From the NCBI GenBank assembly GCA_941918925.1, contig OW799233.1:79921797-79985796 (forward strand): DNA of 64,000 nucleotides, written 5' to 3'. The notes under the pieces are model-generated. The model was not told where the DNA came from. It did no database searches and worked only from the letters and a program-made list of their open reading frames with translations. Of the stretch, positions 45,666 to 56,560 are shown piece by piece (within the stretch, counting starts at the first letter, position 1; every line of letters starts with the position of its first letter). The translations under genes and the position numbers were made by a program. This DNA is from Phyto melanocephala. Its lineage: Eukaryota > Arthropoda > Insecta > Diptera > Rhinophoridae.

Positions 45666-45760
45666 CCCTATACAGAAAAAATCGATTTTGCTTTATTTCC
45701 AAGCAGAATTGGTAATAAAGCAAATTTTGTTTTATTTCCGATTCATAATACGAAATCTTT

Positions 45761-46378
45761 GCTTTAATACCATGTGAGATAAGGTCATGATGGCTTTATT
45801 GCTTAATTGAATGGGAGATAAAGCCATAATGGCCTTATTGCCCAATCTTTGAGAGGTAAGGCCATATTTAAAATTTTGCGAAATGAGAGCTAAACCATAT
45901 TTTTTTTTCGCAAATGGGAGATAAAGCCATATTTTTTCAGAATATTGTTATAATTATTTTTATAATTCATTAATTTTATTCTTGTGACGCATGCAGGAAA
46001 ACTTTATTCAGCGAAGCCACCTGCCGCATCCAACTGGAGGAGAAAACCCTTAAGCACGGCCGCAGGCCGCCACGCGGAAAAACTTTAGTACGCGAAGCCA
46101 GAAAAAATAAGAAAAGTATTGATTTTCCCTTTCAAATTTTGCTTTTTTATTATTGTTACCTCTTAATTATAAAAATAAGAAAACTGTTAATCAATGTAAA
46201 ATGCAAAAGTTCTTCAAAACTGAAATGACAGATAAAGCCATTTTCTAATATTGCTAATGTGAGATAAGGCCATGATGGCTTTACCTCCCTTTCAAATTAA
46301 AAAAAAGGCTTTATCTCCCATTCAATTGAGCAGTAAAGCCATCATGGCCTGATCTCACATGGTTTTAAAGCACCCTCC
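45761..46378. mobile_element. Foldback-like element, shorter copy
   Basis: GCTTTAATACCATGTGAGAT at the left faces ATCTCACATGGTTTTAAAGC at the right. The arms are built from short imperfect palindromes of the form GATAA(G/A)GCCAT.ATGG.(C/T)TTATC. One GC-rich core unit (45981-46100) lies between them: GACGCATGCAGGAAAAC, CGAAGCCACCTGCCGC, CACGGCCGCAGGCCGCCACG. The outermost G-run of the longer copy is missing on the left. Confidence 0.7.
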
Positions 46379-46544
46379 CAAAAATGGGCGTGTCAATAAA
46401 GTTTTTTCTAATAAATAAAACTGAGATATTTCAATACAGTCCTTTATTCTTCAAAAAACTTTGTCTATAGAGAAATTATATGAATATAAGACAAACCGTG
46501 TTATGGGAGGTGGGCGTTAAAGAGGGTGCGTTACCTTAGTATTA
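46379..46544 (-). repeat. HINE-B fragment interrupted by the foldback element
   Basis: GGGCGTGTCAATAAAGTTTT, GAGATATTTCAATACAG, CTATAGAGAAATTATATG and GGAGGTGGGCGTTAAAG are reversed HINE-B segments. It stops at TTAGTATTA where the foldback element starts. Confidence 0.6.
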
Positions 46545-47791
46545 GGGGGGGTGCTTTAATACCATGTGAGATAAGGCCATGATGGCTTTATCTCTCATTC
46601 AATAGAGAGATAAAACCTTTTTTATTTTTTTTTAATTTGAATGAGTGTAAAGCCATCATGGCCTTATCTCACATTGGCAATATTAGAAAATGGCTTTATC
46701 TCTCATTTCAGTTTTGAAGAACTTTTGCATTTTACATTGATTAATACTTTTCTTATTTTTATAATTAATTAATTTTTATTCTTGTGACGCACGCAGGAAA
46801 ACTTTATTTAGCGAAGCCACCTGCCGCGTCCAACTGGAGGAGAAAACCCGTAAGCACGGCCGCAGGCCGCCACGCGGAAAAACTTTAGTATGCGAGGCCA
46901 GATTACAATACTTAACTTTAGTGTCTCCGAGAAGACATTTTTTTATTCTTGTGACGAACGCAGGAAAACTTTATTCAGCGAAGCCACCTGCCGCGTCTAA
47001 CTGGAGGAGAAAACCTATAAGCACGGCCGCGGGCCGCAACGTAGAAAAACTTTAGTATGAGAAGCCAGTTTCCAATTCTTTACTTTACTGTTTCCAAGAA
47101 AAGACATTTTTTTATTCTTGTGACGCACGCAGGAAAACTTTATTCAGCGAAGCCACCTGCCGCGTTCAACTGAAGGAGAAAACCCGTAAGCACGGCCGCA
47201 GGCCACCACGCGGAAAAACTTTAGTATACGAGGCCAGATTACAATACTTAACTTTAGTGTCTCCGAGAAGACATTTTTTTACAGAATGTTATTATTATTG
47301 GAATCTGGCTTCGCATACTAAAGCTTTTCTACGTTGCGGCCTGCGGCCGTGCTTACGGGTTTTCTCCTTCAGTTGAACGCGGCAGGTGGCTTCGCTGAAT
47401 AAAGTTTTCCTGCGTGCGTCACAAGAATAAAAAAATTTCTTTTCTTGGAAACAGTAAAGTTAAGTATTGAAATCTGGCCTCGCATACTAAAGTTTTCCGC
47501 GTGGCGGCCTGCGGCCGTGCTTACGGATTTTCTCCTCCAGCTGGACGCGGCAGGTGGCTTCGCTGAATAAAGTTTTTCTGCGTGCGTCACAAGAATAAAA
47601 ATTAATTAATTATAAAAATAATTATAACAATATTCTGAAAAAATATGGCTTTATCTCTCATTTCGCAAAATTTTAAATATGGCCTTACCTCTCAATGATT
47701 GGGCAATAAGGCCATTATGGCTTTATCTCCCATTCAATTGAGCATTAAAGCCATTATGGCCTTATCTCACATGGTATTAAAGCACCCCCCC
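46545..47791. mobile_element. Foldback-like element with perfect 8-bp target duplication
   Basis: It starts GGGGGGGTGCTTTAATACC, ends GGTATTAAAGCACCCCCCC, and is flanked by TAGTATTA at 46537-46544 and 47792-47799. Each arm carries several palindromic GATAAGGCCAT/ATGGC-TTTATC subrepeats. The core has three GC-rich units in direct orientation (starts at 46781, 46948 and 47117, about 168 bp apart) and then two reversed ones (47305-47425 and 47464-47593), so the whole element can fold back on itself about a point near 47290. No transposase gene. The 8-bp duplication suggests mobilisation by a hAT-type enzyme; foldback elements of Drosophila make 9 bp. Confidence 0.8.
46781..47593. repeat. GC-rich core units of the foldback element
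   Basis: About 120-bp units: CTTGTGACGCACGCAGGAAA, AGCGAAGCCACCTGCCGCG, GGAGGAGAAAACCCGTAAGC, ACGGCCGCAGGCCGCCACGC, ending in CGAGGCCAG. A spacer of ~50 bp with GTGTCTCCGAGAAGAC separates them. Their G+C content is unlike anything else in the window. A 73-codon minus frame through two units is not a gene. Confidence 0.85.
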
Positions 47792-47799
47792 TAGTATTA

Positions 47800-48420
47800 T
47801 TTTTCAAATTTGTTGTATTTTTACTTCACTTATCAAATGACATGTTTTTATTCTAAAGAATTCGTATAAAATAGTTTGCAATGTACATATGTATTTTAAT
47901 TGCAAACTTTTCTATCAGACATCAGACGATATCGGAGAATTGGTTTTTGAACTTTACACATTTATGTGGTAACAGGAAGTAAATCCAGAATTCTGTTTCA
48001 TCATAAATGCATACAGAAGTATAAAAGTATGTATATGGACATACATATGTACATGATTTTTCTTATTTTATTTTTGCAATAAATACATACATACATACAT
48101 ACATACGTACATACATACATACATACATACATACATACATACATACATACATAAGTACATACATACATACATAATACAATTTGAATTACATATGTACATA
48201 CATATGTGCTTATGTCAAGTTTCGAAAAATAAACAAATAAAAAATATATTAATATTTTGTTTCGTCAGTCGATTATTTTGTTCTTCTTCAATTAATTTAA
48301 GCTGACAGCTGTCAAAGTTCAGAGTTAAGAAACTGTTTTCTCTTTTCTTTCATTTATTTCAAATGTCAAACTTCATAAATAAAAAATTTAAACAAAAATT
48401 TATATTCGAACTGCGATTAC
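47800..48420. other. AT-rich spacer with long (TACA)n
   Basis: (TACA)n from about 48083 to 48172 with a few variant units; otherwise nothing. The next exon of the minus-strand IQ gene was not found here. Confidence 0.6.
48083..48172. repeat. (TACA)n microsatellite
   Basis: More than 20 ATAC/TACA tetramers with occasional CGTAC or AAGTAC variants. Confidence 0.95.
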
Positions 48421-48490
48421 TTGATAAATAAAGATGCCTTGACTTATCTTAAAAAATTCTGTATTCTCGTAAATCGTTCGTTGTACTTAC

Positions 48491-51400
48491 CTGTAGATGA
48501 GGCATTTAAGCTATGCTTCTCGGCAAAAGTTTCTTCTATGTACTTTTCTTCACATATCTTGCTTTGATCTGTACTAGAAATAGTTTCGCACATATTGTTC
48601 TCTTCACTTTTTGTAGTTAATTTTCCGTCTTCACTTTCACTCGCATTACTTCTGCTGCTGCTACTGTTAGTTTCATCGGGTGTAGAATCATTACGAACAG
48701 CATCGCCTCTTTGCAACATTATATATCTTTTTTGAGCCAACGTGTTTTTCACGCATGTAGCTAGTTGTGGTGAGAAATTTTCATTATCTCTTCGATAAGT
48801 ATAACCAATCTTTTGTCTATAATATTGCCTGTAAGCTTTTTGTATTTTTTTAGCTGCTTCCTCCTGCACCAAATACTCTAACGATTCACTAATAGCTGCA
48901 TTTCCAAAGGACACCATATTTGCGTCAACATGGTGCATTGACTTATCATTACTTGCAAAGATTGTTTTTCCCAAATGTTTTCGTGTTAGATAGCCTCGAG
49001 TTCCAGCTTGTATTTTAGTGACTGCCGATACTATGGTGGATTCAGTTTCCGTTGAACTATTACAATTCTCAACTAGAGCAGTGCTAACATTGAAGTCATC
49101 ATATTTTATAATTTTATGTTCAGAGTTCAAGCTTTCTGCATTGTTGGTGCTTTTGTCAAAACAATCCGAATCTGCTTCAGAGAGAGAGTAGGCCATCATT
49201 TTACGACGTATATTTTCTGCTATGTCTTCATCCAAGCCCAAACTATCACTATTGAGTTCATAATCGGGTGGCTCAATATATTTAACAGATTCATCTATTG
49301 TTACATTCTTTAAAAGAAATTTTGTCTCACTGTTAGGTGCGTGAGTATAAGTGACCTTTAATGAACCCTTAGGTGGAAAAGCATCAGTATCAGCGATATC
49401 AGTTGTATTTCGATGAATTAATTTGTCATTGTTGTATTCACCAATAACTACGTCAACGTCACTTTCGGCTGAACTTTCGCAAGTTTGTTCTCGTTTTAAC
49501 GTTCTGGCGACGATTCCTTCTTCATCTGCATCTAAATTATCTATAGGTGCAACTAAAGGTTCATCAAAGTAATAGTCTTTGGAATTATCCGAGCCTGTTA
49601 TTTTTGTTGTACAATCACGACGTTGTTGCATTTTTGTAATTGCCATTTCGGCTTTATGTAATTTAATCGTTTTTTTACTTAAACTGTCTTCGGCATCATC
49701 ATCAATATCTGATGAGGTGTTATCTGCACTAACGGTTGCACCATCATTAATTTTATCATCTTTTACACTATCGGCCGAATTACAAGATCGTGATATCGAC
49801 TTTTTTATACATGGATCTTCCAGTCGTTCATACGGAATTCCCGAGTCGATTTTACCCTTTTCAAAATTGGCAAATTCTGAAAATATTTTCGTTAGTTCTG
49901 TAATATCTGGAGTTGTAAATTTAATTTCTTTAAACTTCCCAATTTGAAGATTGCGACTGTTTACAGCATCAGAGTAATAACGTTCAGCCGTGATAAATTT
50001 ATCAATTAGGTTTTTGCACTTGATAGCGTTTTCCTTATTTAAAAGCTCTGATTCATCCAAATGAATTGCTGCTGATGATTCTTCAGATTTGTCTGCACAT
50101 GTACATAAATAAAAATTGTGTTTGAGCAAAAATAATAAAACTGATTACAAATAATTTTTCAAATATAAATTACCATTTGATGAATATTTAATAATTGAAT
50201 TGTGTTCGCCCATAACGGTGCCTTTAGAAGCTTCACTCTTTTCTGTCAATGAAACTATATCTTTAGAGGTATTTGGTGCTAGATAATTATTCAAATCTAC
50301 ACTATTTTTACTACGATTAGATATTGGTGAAGTTGGGCTTCTACTAAGGCTGTTTACATCAATATTATCCAAATTACTACTAAAATCAACTAAATATTGT
50401 GATGGATTGGTGGTTAATTCGACATATGCTTCGGTCTCTTCCAAAGAAATTTCTGATGCCGTTTTAGTCAATGAATTATTTGGTATAGGTTTAATGGGCT
50501 CATCTCCAACGTACCAATTTGATTTGGACGATTCTGTCGTTTCTAGTAAATATGAATTTAATTTAGATTTTTGTTTTATAAATTTTCTAAATGACTTTTG
50601 AATTTTTCTTGCTGCTTGATCTAGGCGACTGTTAATTGATTTGTTACTTTCTATGGATACTGTCGACTGAACATCTTCTTCTGCGGGAGCCGTTGGTTCC
50701 CAATAATAAATGGAATTTTCTCTAGAGTTTTCTTTGAATGTATTATTAGTTTCACTGGTATTTGTTTCATTTGTAATACTATTGCAAGTTTGTTTGCTAA
50801 TTGCATCGTTACCATTTTTAAGTTCGGTGGTTATTTCACAATCTTTTTGAGAAGTCCGATTTTCCGATTCGTGTTCTTTATATTCAATATTTTCTGAATA
50901 TACACAAGCGCTGTCCGAGAAGTTACTTTCAATACAGCTATCATTATTTACCAGTGCTACTTGTAAAAGATCGGAATTCAATGTCGGTCTTTTATTTGCT
51001 TCTTCATTCAAAGTCAATTTATTAATATTTTCCCCTACTGAATTAGTAGCGGCAATTTTTTTTGTTTCTTTTTCTAAAGCATATTTTGTTTGTGTAGCTA
51101 TTTCCCTATCATAGGCTAAGACATTATCTAGAACTAGAGTGTTAGTATTTTCACTATTAGAATTGTCTGCCGTTAACGTAGATTGTCCAGAAGCAACAAT
51201 TTTATTTTGACTTAACTTGTGTGTTGCTTCAACTATTTTGCACGAACTGAAATTAATATCTTCTGGATTATTGCCGAATTCTTTACCAAAGCCATTTTGT
51301 GCTTGATTCTTTAACTCATTACTATAGGTTGTGTTATCGGAATTTGTAGTATTTTTTATAATTTTTTCCACAAATATTGTTTGTGGAATATCAGAACTAT

Positions 51401-53354
51401 TCGTTCTATAAATATTTTCATCGTTACTGTTGTCGGCTTTGCATTTGGACTGACTGTAAGTTTGAGGAATATGCTTATCATATTGGCTAAAGTAGTTCAT
51501 ATTATCAACTGTTCTGTCGGATTTATTATTAATGTCAAGATAATTGAATGTCGCTGTGTTTGTATTTTTATCCAAAACAATTTTTTTTTGCGTCCTCATT
51601 TCATTATTGGTATGATTTGTGGCTTGTGATTCTAAAGTTTTATCATGTTTAGTGTTAGAAGTATCAGCAGTTAATTCAGATTGTCTTGTTACTTCGACAG
51701 TTAGACTGTCATTTTGATTTAAGTTAATTGTTATGTTAGTACTATTATTAATTGCAATGTTAACTGCCTCATTTTCCATCAAAACATTTTGTTTTTCCAC
51801 TTCTGATTTTTTATTACAGTTTGTGTTATCACTTGTTTCAAGTGTCAAGGTTCCATTTTGCTTTAAATTTTCTCCTTTTTCATCAATTGTTATGGATTCA
51901 CTAGCAATGTCCGAATTAACAATTGCATTTTTTTTATCAGGTGGAGAGACATTTTCATTATTTTTCTCTCCCGATTTGTAAACGGATTGTTTGTGTGTGT
52001 AGTCAAGCGATTGATTACAATCAGATGTACCGTGAACTGTTTTAGTTTCATTTTTTTGATTATATTTGCGATAGAATTTTTGAATTATTGTAGCAGCAGT
52101 GTTCTTTTGATCTGCGACAAATGGATCATAATTTGGTGGTGAGGGAGCGTTCGCTATTATTTTGTCTAGGTTTTCGTGTCTGGGGTCTGATTTTGTGGCC
52201 GTTTTGCCATAACGATCTTCATCTAAAAATTCACCTGAAACAAAAAATGTATCTTTTTTGGAGCTTGCTGCACAACTTGTACATATATTATCACTAATAT
52301 CTTCAAAATTGACTAGAAAATCAGCACTAATTGATTGAAATTGAACTTTTGGTATTTCTGATTCACTGAATTCAATAATTGTATGAAGCATTGGTGCTGG
52401 CATAAGTGAATATTCACTGGCCTCATCCCCATCCTTATTGTCGTCGGAATTATTTTGGGAATCATTTAAGATTTTTAACCGTATGATTTCGTCAATTGTA
52501 TAGGTTATATCCAAGTCAGCATCTTGAATCTCATAATCTAATTGACTTAAATCATAAAACAGTTTTGTCGGTGTTTCAGCATCTAACCGGGGTTCAACAT
52601 CTGTACAGTCAGCAATCTTAAATTTTGGTAAATTATTTTTTCTATTACCTTTTACTGAGGCTTTTTTATTATTATGATTAGTTGTACCCTGCATCGTTGC
52701 TGTTGCTGGGGTTGTGCTATCATTTTCGATGGCATCGCCAATAGGAATTGTAAACGCAGTTGGTTCTTTGAATAATTTACGTTTTGCATGACTAGCACTA
52801 TCATTTGGATCTGTGTCAGGTATGCCAGTAAAATATCTTGGTATACGTTCGATGTCTTTTGGTCGATTTAAAACACTATTTCGGATATTAACGGGCGTTG
52901 ACTCTGACTGTGTGATTAATTCATTAACACTTTCATGCTCATCAATATCTATGCGATGTTCTTTATTTCTATTGATTAGACTCGTTAAATTTGTTTCATT
53001 TATTTCTTTAGATTCTGCAGATATTGCCTGTTCTTTTACATCATTCTCAATGTAATCATATTGACTTAGAGGTGTGCTATTATTCATTACATATTCCTTC
53101 CAAAATGACCGCAAATGCGTTTCAGCAAAACGTTGACCAGAAATACTTCCAAGGAGACCATTGTTAAAATTTTTAATTCTACCAATTGCTAAATTTTGAT
53201 TGCCAATAAATATTTCTGGATTTTGATTGCCAATGTTATGTGTTGTTTCCTAGCCAAATTAGAATGTGACTGTTTAAAAAAAGAGTTCAATTTATAAATA
53301 CCTTACCAGAATGTACTCGATCAATTGCATTGTCTTCTTTAGCATCAGAATTTT
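48491..53354 (-). CDS. Partial gene for a large IQ-motif (calmodulin-binding) protein
   Basis: Three exons on the minus strand: 53354-53307 (48 nt), 53188-50174 (3015 nt) and 50092-48491 (1602 nt), all bounded by AG/GT and all phase 1. Introns are 53306-53189 and 50173-50093 (81 nt). The last visible donor (CTACAG/GTAAGT at 48490) shows the gene continues toward lower coordinates; it also begins beyond 53354. The joined frame is about 1,555 codons with no stop. It is rich in S, T, N, D, E and K, so largely disordered, with four IQ motifs: A-A-T-I-I-Q-K-F-Y-R-K (about 52100), A-A-R-K-I-Q-K-S-F-R-K (50615), A-V-T-K-I-Q-A-G-T-R-G-Y-L (49030) and A-A-K-K-I-Q-K-A-Y-R-Q (48860). Such motifs bind calmodulin or related EF-hand proteins, so a cytoplasmic scaffold role is likely. 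The repeated IQ motifs in a long acidic protein recall fly igloo, but I cannot confirm orthology. An alternative acceptor at 53249 would change the phase. Confidence 0.85.
53307..53354 (-). CDS. 48-nt microexon of the IQ-motif gene
   Basis: TTTATTTCAG acceptor and CTG/GTAAGG donor enclose 48 nt that read, in phase 1, N-S-D-A-K-E-D-N-A-I-D-R-V-H-S, with the same acidic style as the big exons. Joining it to the exon at 53188 (AAAATTTAG acceptor) keeps the frame. Confidence 0.6.
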
Positions 53355-53414
53355 CTGAAATAAAATGTTTTAAAAGTGTCACTGTACAATTTCTAACGAT
53401 TGATATTAGTCGTA

Positions 53415-53506
53415 AATTCGTGTGATATTATTACGATCGCACGACTATAAGTTTTCGGAAAAAAATCAAGGCATATTTATTCATAACTACGAATAAATGT
53501 GCCCTG
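53415..53506. repeat. Two adjacent hairpins, one MITE-D-like
   Basis: Hairpin one: TCGTGTGAT (53418-53426) with ATCGCACGA (53436-53444). Hairpin two: CAAGGCATATTTATTC (53467-53482) with GAATAAATGTGCCCTG (53491-53506), 14 Watson-Crick pairs plus two mismatched or wobble positions and an 8-nt loop. Its CAAGGCATAT end is that of MITE-D, so it may be an extreme deletion product of two facing ends. Confidence 0.5.
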
Positions 53507-54060
53507 AAAAAAATATAAAAGTGATTTAAATATCATACGGTATATATCGCCAAGGTTACTACTTCACATAAAAAGTTAAATTTTTGGAACATAAAATTTT
53601 CGTTTTAGGAATTTTATAACAATGCTAATTTTTTTTTATTAAAATAAGCACTGCAGCAATAAATTTAAAATATATATTTATAAATTTAATTAAAGTAGTA
53701 ATTATTTTTCCCTTCATAACATTAACATGGCTTCATTTAAATGTAGCAGCCTCTGGTAATTATTAGAATATACTCGTGTGTACCTGCAAAAACTTTACGG
53801 AAAGTTACAGATTAACACTATTAGAAGGCATTGTCACCATAAGTAAATAGTCGAACAGCACAGTTAGTAGCAGCAGTGTAACAATAGAGTTCGTTGCGCG
53901 TATAACAATAAGTGAAATAATAAATAGAGTACTTTTTATATTAATAATAATAATTAATAAGCTGATCATACTTCTATAACTTATTTTTTGCAATATAAAC
54001 ATTCCCGGTGTATTAAAAAAAAACAGCGTTTATAAAATATATTAACGTAACAATTTAAAG
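53507..54060. other. AT-rich spacer upstream of the IQ-gene exons
   Basis: No further exon recognised. Probably intron of the IQ-motif gene. Confidence 0.4.
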
Positions 54061-54320
54061 TAGGGTAGGTTAGGTTGAAAAGGAGGGGTACTAGAAGCCC
54101 AAACTAACGACAGGTATAAATTTATGCCCAATTGTCATGTTGTGCGCTCCATATGGAAAACGGAATTTCCAAACAAAAACCATAAACATAATTTTCCATA
54201 AATATCGGACTAGTTCAAGAAGCCAGTCCCCTCAATATAATTCCTTATGGATCTCCAGTTCGAGTTCCCCAGGATGGGTTTTCAACTCCGTATGACCTCT
54301 TATTACACTGACAATTTAAA
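54061..54320. repeat. SINE-like repeat with GGTAGGTTAGGTT end
   Basis: GGGTAGGTTAGGTTGAAAAG opens a moderately GC-rich segment containing CCAGTTCGAGTTCCCC (B-box-like). The CCTAACCTA end of the SINE at 12334 is the complement of this opening motif, so it may be a reversed relative. Tentative. Confidence 0.3.
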
Positions 54321-54439
54321 GTAAACAGACCGTAAAAAAATATTACCACCCAAGTTCCAAGGTTTCCAGCAATGCCAAACACTTGTATCAACGTTAAAAA
54401 AATCCGCAACTTTAATTGTAATGTTTGAATTACTGAATA

Positions 54440-55130
54440 TTTAATAAAACTTCAGAGAAAACTTCCTTCGAATGAGAAACGTAGTTAAGTGTTTCGTTTC
54501 CTTATATATCGACTGCACATTCAACAAAAAGACTTATGGTACTGGTATGGAACCTATCCCTTTCAATACAGTCCATATCGATAATCTGCGACCTTTTTCT
54601 AAGAGCAGCAGAGGTAATAAGCATAACCTCGCTTTAATTGATGCCTTCACAAAGTATGTCGTTTTACGACCCCTTAAAACGACCTCAACACGGCATACCA
54701 TTAATATTCTCAACGACATGAAATTAACATTTGGTTTTCACAAAGAATTGTTAAGGACCGTGGAAGGTCTTTTACATCAAAAGAATTTGAAACACGTTTT
54801 AAACGCTGTTCGAACTCCGCGAGCAAATGTTGCGCCCATACACAACTAAAGATCGCCACTGGGATAACGAACTACCTCGTATTCAATAGATCCTTAAAGA
54901 ATAAAAACAAAAATCGCATTCCTCATAAATTGTTATTCAACTTCAAACCACTTGATTTCCTTGCCAACAAAATCGTCTCCATATTCCAAGATGAAACAAC
55001 ACAAAAAGACGTCAATCAGGGTGATATACGAGATCACGCAGTGCAATGTGAACGTCAAAAATCAAAACAACGATTCGAAGAAAGCTGCCAATTTGTCAGC
55101 TGTCAAGTGATTTTTGTTCAGTTTGGTTTA
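54440..55130 (+). pseudogene. LTR-retrotransposon integrase remnant (Ty3/gypsy-like)
   Basis: A frame from 54472 gives R-N-V-V-K-C-F-V-S (the end of the H2C2 zinc region), F-N-T-V-H-I-D-N-L-R-P-F (first catalytic Asp), L-A-L-I-D-A-F-T-K-Y-V (second-strand core) and H-V-L-N-A-V-R-T-P-R-A-N. The second catalytic Asp segment between T-F-G-F and the last motif is shortened, so the integrase core is damaged. A later frame (54930-55148) has W-D-N-E-L-P-like and then a basic, charged C-terminal-like run. No LTRs, protease or RT were found. This is an old defective fragment. Confidence 0.7.
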
Positions 55131-55145
55131 GCATATCAACATAAA

Positions 55146-56105
55146 TGAGGAGCCGCAGAACAAAAGGTGCTTTTTCGCATTTCGCGAAAAATTGGTTTTT
55201 TGGTATTTTTATGATATTTAGGTTGAAATCTTGTAGAAACAATCAAGTTTGCATTATTATTATTTTTTTTTACAAAGTAAATGGGTTCTAAAAAATTTAT
55301 GCTTAACAAAAGGTGCTTTTTTGATTATTTTTTATCAAAAGGTGCTTTTTTGATTATTTTTTATCAAAAGGTTCTTTTCCATAATCTTTGTGTAGTTTCA
55401 CTTTTTACTTTAATGATCAAACCAAACTACAGTTAAAGTAAAATTAATCAGATGTTAAAGTCTTTGTGGAAAGTCTTTTAATAAAACAGTTTGGTAAAGA
55501 CTGGAGTGAAAATCAGTCATTATTTTGGTACAAGAACATTTTGTATAACCAGGATAAAGGTATGGAGGATTCAATAGACGAAAATGTTGGATGTTCTTGT
55601 CTAGAAGAAGATGTTGGAACAAGAGTTTAACTTTAACAAATTTCATATGTATTTAATTTAAGGCTAAGAAAGAAATGTTTAAGTTGCAATTTTATTTAAT
55701 AAAACGACAAAAATTATATACTTAATTTAACATTTTTTAATATATTAGATCAGGTTTAACCACATTCAGTCAAAATTTTATCGTCATTTATGTGTATTCG
55801 CATTACAAAATATACTTTTTCCTTCTATTAACAGAACGTGCTCTTTTACTTTTTTTTAACAAAAGGTGCTTTTTTGCTTTCTTTTTTGCAAAAGGTGCTT
55901 TTTCCGAAATAAAAATGGAATTATATCAAACATCCTTAATATTTAATAGGGTGACTTATGACAGTTAGATGCATCTGTAGATAAGTAAAATACTTGTTAG
56001 CATTTGCAGGTTCTTGCAGTTTTTTAAAGTGGCGAAAAAAATAAATCTTAATTTCCCAAAAATTTGAAATGAGCGAAAAAGCACCTTTTGTTCTGCGGCT
56101 CCTCA
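55146..56105. mobile_element. Non-coding DNA transposon with 33-bp TIRs
   Basis: TGAGGAGCCGCAGAACAAAA plus a further 13 bases at the left is repeated inverted and essentially perfectly at 56073-56105. Subterminal AAAAGGTGCTTTTTTGATT units recur at about 55313, 55341 and 55369, and AAAAGGTGCTTTTTTGC units near 55862. No transposase frame. It lies between the integrase remnant and a mariner relic. The target duplication is unclear. Confidence 0.8.
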
Positions 56106-56560
56106 AATAGACTGACGCCCGAAGAATGCTTCCAAATTGTGCAAATTGATCCCAATTATCATAGGCGGTTTTTATTTAATGATAAAGCTCACTTTTATTT
56201 GAAAGGATACGTCAATAAACAAAACTGCTGTACAGTCAATGGTGAACGCTATAGAGGCATGAGTACTAATTTTTTCGTTTATGAATTAAAAAACCATGAT
56301 TTGCATGAGCTGTGGCTTTACCAACATGTCACACAGCTTGTGCTACAGCTACCAAGGAAACTTTTGATAACCGCATAGTTTTACATTTCAAATCCGTGAA
56401 TTGGCCTCCAAGATCCTGCGATTTAACGCCGCACAGTAGCGCCTTTTCCTAAAACCCGTGGCAAAAATACAAAATTTCATGACAAAATTTTGTGAAATGA
56501 ATGAAAACATCGTATAAGGAACTACTTACTGATCACAATGCAAAAACATTTTCCTTAATT
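56106..56560 (+). pseudogene. Mariner transposase remnant
   Basis: L-T-P-E-E-C-F-Q-I-V-Q, R-R-F-L-F-N-D-K-A-H-F-Y-L-K-G-Y-V-N-K-Q-N-C, then a deletion straight to T-V-N-G-E-R-Y-R-G-M, L-W-L-Y-Q and, out of frame near 56395-56430, V-N-W-P-P-R-S-C-D-L-T-P. The first catalytic Asp and the third acidic region are recognisable; the second ('Q-Q-D') is altered. Flanked on the left by the TIR element. Confidence 0.75.

Noticed and set aside
47369..47590. 73-codon frame with a repeated S-A-K-P-P-A-A peptide
   Set aside because: Reads through two GC-rich core units of the foldback element; the repetition is DNA-level.
49579..49947. 122-codon plus-strand frame opposite the IQ gene
   Set aside because: Antisense shadow of a strong coding exon; the same applies to other plus frames between 49100 and 53060.
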